A program made the translations under genes and the position numbers. Below the pieces are notes generated by a model, which was not told the origin of the DNA, did no database searches, and saw nothing but the letters and a program-made list of their open reading frames with translations. Source: a virus. From it: a DNA stretch of 62,383 nt. The number at the start of each line of letters is the position of its first letter. Position 1 is the stretch's first letter. Where the stretch lies: positions 1 through 62,383 of the IMG/VR virus record IMGVR_UViG_3300014497_000010; one strand, written 5' to 3'. Below, piece after piece: positions 31,533 through 39,115 of the stretch.

Positions 31533-32036
31533 TCAGGTGGAGCTTCGCCGGATCGCCGCATACCCGGCCGGGTCGGTGTCGACGATGCCGGGCGGCACCG
31601 CCGGGAACGGCACACCTTGGGCGCGCATCAGCGGCACGACCTCCCGGATCCAGGTCACCGCCCCTTCGAGTCGCATCTCTATCAGCGACATCTCGCGGCG
31701 ATGCTTCGACTCGATCGCCGCCGACTTCCGCGCCATGTCGTCGATCCGCGCGGACAGGATCGCCACCTTCGCGTCGGACTCGTTGCGCAGTTTCGTCTCC
31801 ACCGCGCGTAACCGATCGGCGAACTCGGCCCGCTCCTCCTTCTGCTGCGCCCGCAGCAGTGTCACGTCCTCGCGCCACGACGCCGCCTGAGACTGATCGA
31901 CCTTCTGCTGTTCGATGTCGCGGGTGGCGGATTGTCCAGCGCGAGCACCCCGGAACGCGATGTACGGGCCGACCACCCCGGCGGTGATCGAGGCCACGGC
32001 GGCGATGATCGCGACCACGACCGCAGTGGACGTCAC
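31533..32036 (-). CDS. membrane-anchored coiled-coil protein, 167 aa
   Basis: One N-terminal transmembrane helix (TAVVVAIIAAVASITAGVV), then a long charged coiled coil (about residues 40-125). GTGA overlap with the upstream membrane gene and directly before the endolysin. The layout suggests a lysis accessory or spanin-like function, but no family is recognised. Confidence 0.65.
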   Translation of the reverse strand: MTSTAVVVAIIAAVASITAGVVGPYIAFRGARAGQSATRDIEQQKVDQSQAASWREDVTLLRAQQKEERAEFADRLRAVETKLRNESDAKVAILSARIDDMARKSAAIESKHRREMSLIEMRLEGAVTWIREVVPLMRAQGVPFPAVPPGIVDTDPAGYAAIRRSST

Positions 32037-32629
32037 GGGTCATCACGGCCGAATGCGTCATCGTTGGGTGCCCACGGCACCCGGCGCCGCGACTGGATCT
32101 GATGCGCGGCGCGGCGGGAGGGCCGCGTCGAGCGCTTCACGTTCTCCTCCGCGTCGATCGGGTCCGGCCAGCGCGCCACGATCAGCAGGAACAAGGTGAT
32201 CATCAGGTAGACGATGAAGCCCACCCCGGCGCCGGGCCGCCCCGAGGTGTGATCGGGGACGGTGTCGATGTACTGCGTGTAGACGTAGAGGCCATACGAC
32301 CATGCGTAGGCCAGCGCCCAGAGCAGCACGGGGGCGACGATAGCGGCCCACCCCCAGGCGTCCTCGCCGTCGAATCGGCGCCGCGTGCAGCCGACCGTGA
32401 TCGCCATCGCGCCACAGCACATCCAGAACACGCCCGGCCAGGGGTTGTCGTCGAGGAATTGCAGCGCGCCGCCCGGTCCGGGTCGGCTGAACCGCTCGAC
32501 GTCGTCGCGGGCGACGATCGACCCGATCGCGACCCACGCAATCCCGGTAATGAGCAAGATCAGCCCGCGACGCCCGAGCCACCGCAAGACGATGACCAGC
32601 CATCGGGGCCGCGTGATCCGATCGACCAT
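32033..32629 (-). CDS. polytopic membrane protein, 198 aa
   Basis: Four hydrophobic segments near residues 20-40, 65-82, 92-118 and 135-155, and a basic cytoplasmic tail. In the lysis region, so a second holin-like or lysis regulator is possible; no family recognised. Confidence 0.65.
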   Translation of the reverse strand: MVDRITRPRWLVIVLRWLGRRGLILLITGIAWVAIGSIVARDDVERFSRPGPGGALQFLDDNPWPGVFWMCCGAMAITVGCTRRRFDGEDAWGWAAIVAPVLLWALAYAWSYGLYVYTQYIDTVPDHTSGRPGAGVGFIVYLMITLFLLIVARWPDPIDAEENVKRSTRPSRRAAHQIQSRRRVPWAPNDDAFGRDDP

Positions 32630-32649
32630 GCGGCCCTCCCGGTGTCGAC

Positions 32650-33498
32650 TTAGGTCTTGACCCGGCCGAAGGTGAATGATCCCCAGTAGGGGCGGACGGT
32701 GACGTCGTTGAGTGTGTCTGACGCGTCGGCGATCATGCCCGGCGCCACCACGATCATGACGTGACCGGGGTAGAACGCGAGATCACCGGGCCGCTCGGAT
32801 CCGGCCGGGACCGGTGTCGCCCACGCCTTCAGCTCGCCAGAGCTGCGGTAGGGCACCGACAGGCCGGACCGCTTGAGGACCTCCCAGACCAGGCCGGAGC
32901 AGTCGAGCCCGGTCGCGACCTTGCCACCCCAGACGTAGGGGATCCGCTTGCCCCCCGCCAGTGCCGCGGCGTTGGACGCGATCCGGCCGCCGACCCCGCC
33001 CGCGGCGGGCGCGGCCGGGATGCTCGCTCGCGCCGCCGGGGTGGTCGGGAGCTTCGGCGCGAGCCGGGTCGGCGTGGACACCGCCGCCTGCGGCCGGGCC
33101 GCAGGGGTCGGCCGCGGGGCCGCGAACCGTTCGGGCGTGGACACGGTCCGACCCGGTGCCGCTGTGCGGGCCGCTGCCCGTGGCGCGACCGGCGCGGCAG
33201 GAGCCGGTACCGGGTCCGCAACACGCCGGGCCGCGGCGGTCGAGACGACCGCCGCGGTCGGTGCGCTCGGCGCCGGGGTCGACGGCAGCGACAGCGCAGC
33301 CTGTGGCGGGACGGGCGTGTCGGTCGAGCTGGGCCCAACCATGTCCGCGACCGCCGAGCCGATGGGTATGGGGGACTGCACGGCGGCGGTGCCGACCGTC
33401 AGGGCGGCGGCCAGCGCCGCGCCGCGCAGAAGTTGGGTAGGAAGCGGTGCCGAAGTCACTGCCGACATCAGCCCGGCCCGCCGGTGTCGGCCGCCCAT
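32650..33498 (-). CDS. secreted NlpC/P60 endopeptidase (RipA-like)
   Basis: 282 residues. N-terminal hydrophobic signal segment (about 20-45), then a long Ala/Pro-rich linker, then an NlpC/P60 domain: YVWGG, C200 in DCSGLVW, RPGDLAFYPGHV with H246. The domain resembles actinobacterial RipA-type D,L-endopeptidases that separate daughter cells. Export should place it in the host wall without a holin. TGATG overlap with the Rpf-like gene. Confidence 0.85.
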   Translation of the reverse strand: MGGRHRRAGLMSAVTSAPLPTQLLRGAALAAALTVGTAAVQSPIPIGSAVADMVGPSSTDTPVPPQAALSLPSTPAPSAPTAAVVSTAAARRVADPVPAPAAPVAPRAAARTAAPGRTVSTPERFAAPRPTPAARPQAAVSTPTRLAPKLPTTPAARASIPAAPAAGGVGGRIASNAAALAGGKRIPYVWGGKVATGLDCSGLVWEVLKRSGLSVPYRSSGELKAWATPVPAGSERPGDLAFYPGHVMIVVAPGMIADASDTLNDVTVRPYWGSFTFGRVKT

Positions 33499-34205
33499 CA
33501 GGACAACCTATTTCCGACGTAGATCATGTGCGGGTTATCGACACCATTCGCGGCGGCGAGCGCCCGGTAGCCGCCGGGCACGTGCCACTGCGCGGCGAGC
33601 TTGCCGAGGGTGTCGCCGTGGCGGATGACGTAGCCGTCGGGGACCTGCGGCAGGCCACGGCCGGTCGCAACCTTGCCCGTCGGCGCCTTGACCGTGGCGG
33701 CGGCGCGCTGCGTGTGCGCCTTCGGCTCGCCGGGAATCGCCGTCGCCTTAGTCGGCTTCGCGGCCTTCGACGTTACCGCCTTGGGCGCGCTCGTCCCGGC
33801 GAGGCTCATCGAGCCCTTCCGGGCGCCCGACCAGCAGTGCTGGGACGAGGACCAGTCGGCGAGCGAACCGCGCGCGGCGGCGATCCGCTTCGCGACGACG
33901 AGCTGCTCAGACGGGCTCGCCTGCATCGCGGTCGGGGCGAACTGTGTGCCGCCTGCGCCCTTCCACGTGCCGTTCGTGATCTGAAACAGACCGCTGGCCG
34001 TGTTCACGCTTGGCACGATCTTGGTGTGGATGTTCTGCCCGCCGGACTCACACATGGCGATTGCGCCCCAGTCGGCGGTCGGCTCGGCGGCCGACGCGGG
34101 GAGCGCGGAGGCGAGCGGCGCCGCGAGGGCAAGGCCTGCGATGACGGCGGCCCGCGCGCCGGTACGTGGACGCGCGGGCGCCCGGTGGCGACCGTGGTAG
34201 GTCAT
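33498..34205 (-). CDS. secreted Rpf-like transglycosylase with LysM
   Basis: 235 residues. Signal peptide with a cleavage site near ASA-AEP (about residue 40). Residues ~44-125 are a resuscitation-promoting-factor domain: ADWGAIAMCESGGQN with catalytic E53, ASGLFQITNGTWKG, and C52/C124 as the conserved disulfide. A Lys/Ala/Pro linker leads to a C-terminal LysM (YVIRHGDTLGKLAAQWHV). It should cleave peptidoglycan outside the membrane. Leader has two TCCCACCAC copies. Confidence 0.9.
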   Translation of the reverse strand: MTYHGRHRAPARPRTGARAAVIAGLALAAPLASALPASAAEPTADWGAIAMCESGGQNIHTKIVPSVNTASGLFQITNGTWKGAGGTQFAPTAMQASPSEQLVVAKRIAAARGSLADWSSSQHCWSGARKGSMSLAGTSAPKAVTSKAAKPTKATAIPGEPKAHTQRAAATVKAPTGKVATGRGLPQVPDGYVIRHGDTLGKLAAQWHVPGGYRALAAANGVDNPHMIYVGNRLS

Positions 34206-34222
34206 GAGGGAGTGCTCCGTGT

Positions 34223-34251
34223 GTGGTGGGAGAGTGCGTCTCGTGGTGGGA
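34223..34251 (-). promoter_or_regulatory. duplicated TCCCACCAC leader element
   Basis: Two copies 20 bp apart (complements of 34223-34231 and 34243-34251) in the leader of the Rpf-like gene. The stretch 34252-34346 is more AT-rich than its surroundings and probably holds a promoter, but I cannot fix its -10. Confidence 0.5.
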
Positions 34252-34346
34252 GAGTCTTACGGCGCGGTAGTCAGATCGTTACCTGCGCATGGGCAACTTT
34301 ACTTGAAGCGGCCCGTTGCGGTCGAGCCGCCGGGACGCGTTCTGCG

Positions 34347-34748
34347 TCACCCGATGCCCGAAGGTGGAAGATCACCACCCGGAAGTGTGACCGGTTCGGG
34401 CGGGACTCCGGCGATGAGGTTCCACACAGCGCGCAACCTGGTCAGGAGTTCCTTATCTGCGGCAACGTCAATCTTGACGTCGGTCGCCGCCGTCGGCTTC
34501 CCCTTCGTGGGGTCGAGCGCCTGTGACGTGAACGTGACCGGATCAGTGAGCACCGCGTACGCGAGCCGCGTCTCATAGCCCGTCGGGTTGCCGAGCACGC
34601 CGAGCGCGAGCGACCGCCGGTTCGCATTGCCCCAGGTCGACTCCGGTTCGGCGAGCACGTCGAGCGCGATCGTGACCGCGCCCGCGATGAGCCGGGCGCT
34701 GAAGTCCCGATTACCAGCGAGCGCGACCTGCTGAGCGAGCGTCGCCAC
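34347..34748 (-). CDS. hypothetical protein, 133 aa
   Basis: GTG start at 34748 with GGAGGGG upstream. The AIVxxALVVLAEPxxTW-type helical segment (here SARLIAGAVTIALDVLAEP) recurs, as far as I recall, in small phage proteins encoded next to tail-fibre genes. Ends near residue 133 in a Pro/Gly tail. Function unknown. Confidence 0.65.
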   Translation of the reverse strand: MATLAQQVALAGNRDFSARLIAGAVTIALDVLAEPESTWGNANRRSLALGVLGNPTGYETRLAYAVLTDPVTFTSQALDPTKGKPTAATDVKIDVAADKELLTRLRAVWNLIAGVPPEPVTLPGGDLPPSGIG

Positions 34749-34757
34749 AAGCCCCTC

Positions 34758-37700
34758 CTACACGATCACAAGCCGCTGATGCCGCACGATGGACCGGCCG
34801 ACGCCCGAACCGCTGATCGGTTCCTTGTTGTACGCGCCCGCCTTGAGGTAGTTCCCGCTCGACTGCGCCGCGAAGTCCGACGTCGGGAAGCTGAACTGTG
34901 GCGTCGACGGGACCGTAGAACCGAGCCCGGCGAAGACCTTACAGCGCCGCGACGAGCCCGTTCCCGAAACCTCGATGCGGTAGGAGAACACCGTCGTCGC
35001 CGTGATCCCGGTCAACAGGTCGCCCACGGCCGGGCCGTTCTTAAACAAGGTCAACTTGCCGGGCGACGAGTTTTGGTTCACGCACAGGTAGATCGGCGGG
35101 GTCCCGGTGGCGTCGTGGATCTGCCCGACGATCACCTCCTTCCGGCCCGAGATCGACGTCGCGTCGCACGTCAACGTCACTTCGAGTACGTGCGTGTTCC
35201 CGTCGCCGAACCCCCAGTTCGCCTTATCGTTCTTGGTCGGGCCGACCATCTCGCGCAGCTCCGACCGGGTCGCGCCCGATGATGCCGAGGTCGTCACCCC
35301 GGCGACCGGCGCAACGTAGTTGACCCACCCGGCGCCGTCCACGAAGAAGTACGCGGAATGCTTGAATGTCGCCAGCTCCGGGTTATAGACGTCCCACGGG
35401 CCCGACGCGTCGGTCCCGGACGGGTCGGCGATCGGCAGCGTCAGGTACCACCGGGCCATGGAGTAGACCGACCCCGGCACCGATCCGCCGGTCGTCGGTG
35501 TCCCGCCCCCGCCACCCTCGGCAGGGACCGTGATCGTGATCGCCGACGAGAACGCCGAGACCCCGTTCGGGAACACCGCGCGCACCGCGTAGGCGTAGTC
35601 CCGCCCGCCGGTCAGGACCCCCGACGTGCGCGTGGCCCCCGGGACCGGGACCGTCGCCCGCAGCGTCGCCGACGGGGTCGCGAGCATCTCGTGAACCTCG
35701 GTCGCCGTCGAGCCCGGCGTCGGCGTCCAGTTCGTGGTCACCGTCTTGTCGGGGTTCAGCACCGCCGAGACGTTCGTCGGCACCCCGGCCCCACCCGCGG
35801 TAGTCGCCTCGATCGTCTTCGCCGTGTTCGAGATCCTGATCGTCTGCGTGAACGTCGACACCTCCGACCCCTTCCGGGACCGGATCGCGTACGCGTAGGT
35901 GTTCCCCGCGACGAGCGGGTTAGAGATCCGCTGCGTGCCCGGCGCAGGGATCGTCCCCTTCAGGGTGTCGTTCGGGTCGGTGAGGAACTCGAACACCTCC
36001 GTCGAGTCCGCGCCCGCGCCGACCGTCCACGTCGTGGTGACCGTGTTGTTCGCGTTCCACACCGCATCGAAGTTCGTCGGCGGGTTCACGTCGCCGACCG
36101 GGCTCGACACGCCGCCGCCGCTACCGGCCGTGGAGTTCCGGTAGGTGATCCGCAGCTTCGGCGGAGATCCCCACCCGATCCCGTCGAAACGACCATAATT
36201 GACCAGGTCGCGGGCCACATCCCGGGAGTCGAGCGCGAAACCGCGAACCGTGCCGTTACGGAACCCATCGCCGACCGAGTTCGGCAGCCGGATCCACTTG
36301 CCCTCCGGCTTGCCCATCGGCTCGGAGTCGACCGTCGCCGACACGGCCGGGTAGATGTCGGTCGCCGCCGAGTTGTGGGTGCGGATCCGGACGTACCCGC
36401 CCGAGTTCCAGTACCAATGGTGTGCGTACAGGAACAGGTCAACCGCGGTGATCGTTCCGCCCGAGAGCGCGTTCCGGATGGTCGCGTCGTCGAACCCGAA
36501 CGCCGCCATCTGGTCGCCGTTCACGCCATCGTTGTAGTACCCCTGGACGAGTTCACCGTTCGAGAAGCGGACCGCCGCCCCGCCGTTGTTCCATGAGCGG
36601 GACCAGGTCGCCGGATACTCCCGGACATAGGTCGTGGTAGCCGTGGTCCCGGTCCCTCCACCCGTCGAAGACACGCCGCCGAGCTGAACCGTCGGCCCGA
36701 CGTCCTCGATCCAAAACAACAGGCCGTTGTCGTAGCCACCGGTGATGAAGCGGGTCGACTGCCCGAAGTGGCTCTGATAGGTCAGCAGGACCCGGATCCG
36801 GACCGGCGTGGCCCCGGTCTGCACCTGCCCGAAGTTCGACATGAGCCCGCCGTAGTCGCCCGGCGCCGACCGGCCCGTAGTGCCCAGCACCCGCGAGGAC
36901 GTCGTCGGCCGCGACCCGTCGAGCGTGTAATGCAGCCGCATCTCGCCTTGGGCGGTGGGCTGCGCGCCCGGCGCGGCAGGCTCGACGAAACACGCCGAGT
37001 GCGAGATCCGGTACACGCGGTATGGCTCGGCCGAGACTTCCAGCTCCATGATCCCGGTCATGCCGGTGGTGAAGTCGCCGATGCTGCGCGTCCCCCAGGC
37101 GAGCATCCCCTTCGGCAGCGCCGAGAGCCGCGTTTCCAGCTCGTCACCCTGATAGGACAGCGACCCGGCGACGAGGAAGCTCTGTGCCGTCATGACCCCG
37201 TTGTCGGTGATCGCCGCCAGGGATCCGCCGGTGAGCGGGTCGACGATGGTGAGGAAGTTCCCGCCCGACGGGTTGGCCCCGAACTGCATCGTCCGCGACC
37301 CGGCGTCGTCGAACTGGTCGAGCCCGGTCGCGTCGATCTCCAACCGGGCGCCGATCGGGTTGCCGAGGATGATCCGGGTCGCGAGGACGAGCATCGCGGC
37401 CAGCTTGTCCGCGTCAATGATCCCAGCCTGAAGGTGCCCGGCGTTGATCGCGTTCGTGTTGATGTGCTCGGCGACGATCGACAGCGCCGCCATCTCCCGC
37501 GCCGTGATCACGTCGGCGGCGATCGCCCCGGCCTGGATCGAGTCGGCCGCCATGTGCAGCGCCTGGATCGCTTGGGCGACGATGTGCGGCGAGCTGATCG
37601 AGTTCGGCTCGATCTTCGTCCCGTCGACCGCGTTCGCCGCGATCTTCGCCTTCGTCACCGCCTCGGCCGCCAGCGCGAGCGTGTCGATCAGCCCGGCGAT

Positions 37701-38507
37701 CACCGACGAGGCAACGACGGACCCCGCGACCCCCGAGGTCTCGAACGACTCGACCCCGAGGATCGGGTTCCCCGCGTCATCGAGCGATGACGACGCCGCC
37801 CTGAGCTTGACGTAGTAGGTCCGGCCCGGGACCAGCGGCCCCACCGGGAGCTTCCCCGCCCGGTTCAGCGACCCGACCAGGTTCGCCGTGGCCGCGCCGC
37901 CACCGCCCACCGTTTCGGCCGCCGCCGTGGTGAGCCACCCGATCGGGGTCGGCCCCGTCAGCGGGCCCCCCGGGTAGGCGGCCTGATACCCGGCGATCAG
38001 CTCGTCATTCCAGGCCCCGACCAGCGCCGGGCCGCCCGACCACGTCCAATCCTCGAACAGCGGCAGCCCGGACGCGAGCCGGTCGGCGATCAGCGCGGCG
38101 GCCTGCGCCTTCGCCGTGGACACGACGGGCCCGCCGGTCGGCGCCCCGGACACCTCCGACACGTAGACGTTGCAGTGCGAGAAGTCGGCAGGCACGCCGG
38201 AGACGAGCTGCCCGTTCCATTCGATGATCAGCCCGTTCGGGGACGGGACCGCGATCGGTGTGCTCGGCCGGTCCGGCGCCGGGCCGTTGCGGTTGACCAC
38301 CGCGAAGGTCCCGTCGGCCTGCTGCCCGATCAGGCTGCGCAACGCGCCCGAAGTGTCCCGGACCGGGATCGCCCCGATCAGCGTCGAGTTCGACAGTTGC
38401 GGGGTCCGCAGCGACTCCATGACGGTGTCGATGTCGGACCGCAGCGACGCCAGCTCCCGGGCAAGTTTCCGCTCACCGGAAGAGGGGAGCATCGTCGGTG
38501 TGCTCAC
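34758..38507 (-). CDS. tail fibre with C-terminal PL7 alginate lyase-like domain
   Basis: 1249 residues. The N-terminal coiled coil (LARELASLRSDIDTVME) and ~250-400 residues typical of actinophage minor tail proteins (repeated helices such as AADVITAREMAALS) are followed by beta-rich domains and two fibronectin III-like repeats (about 810-1000). Residues ~1012-1249 carry the PL7 polysaccharide-lyase marks in order: RSELRE (1081), QIH (1129-1131) and YLKAGAYNK (1220-1228). It probably cuts a capsule or wall polysaccharide during adsorption; the substrate is unknown. Confidence 0.85.
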   Translation of the reverse strand: MSTPTMLPSSGERKLARELASLRSDIDTVMESLRTPQLSNSTLIGAIPVRDTSGALRSLIGQQADGTFAVVNRNGPAPDRPSTPIAVPSPNGLIIEWNGQLVSGVPADFSHCNVYVSEVSGAPTGGPVVSTAKAQAAALIADRLASGLPLFEDWTWSGGPALVGAWNDELIAGYQAAYPGGPLTGPTPIGWLTTAAAETVGGGGAATANLVGSLNRAGKLPVGPLVPGRTYYVKLRAASSSLDDAGNPILGVESFETSGVAGSVVASSVIAGLIDTLALAAEAVTKAKIAANAVDGTKIEPNSISSPHIVAQAIQALHMAADSIQAGAIAADVITAREMAALSIVAEHINTNAINAGHLQAGIIDADKLAAMLVLATRIILGNPIGARLEIDATGLDQFDDAGSRTMQFGANPSGGNFLTIVDPLTGGSLAAITDNGVMTAQSFLVAGSLSYQGDELETRLSALPKGMLAWGTRSIGDFTTGMTGIMELEVSAEPYRVYRISHSACFVEPAAPGAQPTAQGEMRLHYTLDGSRPTTSSRVLGTTGRSAPGDYGGLMSNFGQVQTGATPVRIRVLLTYQSHFGQSTRFITGGYDNGLLFWIEDVGPTVQLGGVSSTGGGTGTTATTTYVREYPATWSRSWNNGGAAVRFSNGELVQGYYNDGVNGDQMAAFGFDDATIRNALSGGTITAVDLFLYAHHWYWNSGGYVRIRTHNSAATDIYPAVSATVDSEPMGKPEGKWIRLPNSVGDGFRNGTVRGFALDSRDVARDLVNYGRFDGIGWGSPPKLRITYRNSTAGSGGGVSSPVGDVNPPTNFDAVWNANNTVTTTWTVGAGADSTEVFEFLTDPNDTLKGTIPAPGTQRISNPLVAGNTYAYAIRSRKGSEVSTFTQTIRISNTAKTIEATTAGGAGVPTNVSAVLNPDKTVTTNWTPTPGSTATEVHEMLATPSATLRATVPVPGATRTSGVLTGGRDYAYAVRAVFPNGVSAFSSAITITVPAEGGGGGTPTTGGSVPGSVYSMARWYLTLPIADPSGTDASGPWDVYNPELATFKHSAYFFVDGAGWVNYVAPVAGVTTSASSGATRSELREMVGPTKNDKANWGFGDGNTHVLEVTLTCDATSISGRKEVIVGQIHDATGTPPIYLCVNQNSSPGKLTLFKNGPAVGDLLTGITATTVFSYRIEVSGTGSSRRCKVFAGLGSTVPSTPQFSFPTSDFAAQSSGNYLKAGAYNKEPISGSGVGRSIVRHQRLVIV

Positions 38508-39115
38508 GCCGGGCGATCCTCGAACGGGTACGGGGCGTGATCGTCGACCGGGTCAGCCTCGGCGACCGCGCGCCGCGGATCGTGCCGCCCGAGGTGTCCG
38601 GCGTTGAGCCGACACACCGTCCCGCCCAGCGGCGCCCCGCACTCCGGCGCCTCGTCGAGCACCGTCGCCGACCGCTCACCCGGCAGCGGCGCCAGCTCGA
38701 ACCGGCCCTCGGCTACCTCGATCACATCGCGAACCGCGACCCCATGGATCGGGCACAGCCGACGTCCCGTCGTGGACACACCCAACGCCGCCGCCGGGTG
38801 GATCGACCCGCACGCGGCACAGTAGCCATCGACCCCGATCGCGGTCCTCGCCGACACCCGAAGGTCGCGAGACGGACCCGGTCGCGGCCCCTCCGCCCCG
38901 GTCTGCCCAGCTTCCGGCGCATCCGCGGTCCGAGCCACCGTCACCGGCGGTGGGTCCTCGAACTCCTCCTCGACCACCGGGACGCTCACGCCGAGCGCTT
39001 CGAGCGCCGAACGGGCCCCCAGCACCGCGGCCCGCCCGGCGCCCATCGCCGACCCGACCTGGCCCGCCCGGCGCAGCGCCGACCTCCACTCGTCCTCGGT
39101 GATCGCGAGCCTCAC
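38504..39115 (-). CDS. zinc-ribbon minor tail-region protein, 203 aa
   Basis: GTGA overlap with the upstream gene. CAACGSIHP and RRLCPIHG form one Cys/His pair set; PECGAPL and VCRLNAGHLGRH a second. Two zinc sites in a Pro-rich frame. Lies between baseplate and fibre genes; function unknown. Confidence 0.6.
   Translation of the reverse strand: MRLAITEDEWRSALRRAGQVGSAMGAGRAAVLGARSALEALGVSVPVVEEEFEDPPPVTVARTADAPEAGQTGAEGPRPGPSRDLRVSARTAIGVDGYCAACGSIHPAAALGVSTTGRRLCPIHGVAVRDVIEVAEGRFELAPLPGERSATVLDEAPECGAPLGGTVCRLNAGHLGRHDPRRAVAEADPVDDHAPYPFEDRPA

Noticed and set aside
36925-36935. GCGTGTAATGC inside the tail fibre gene as a promoter
   Set aside because: It lacks the final T and GTC of the motif and is inside coding sequence with no start codon at the right distance.
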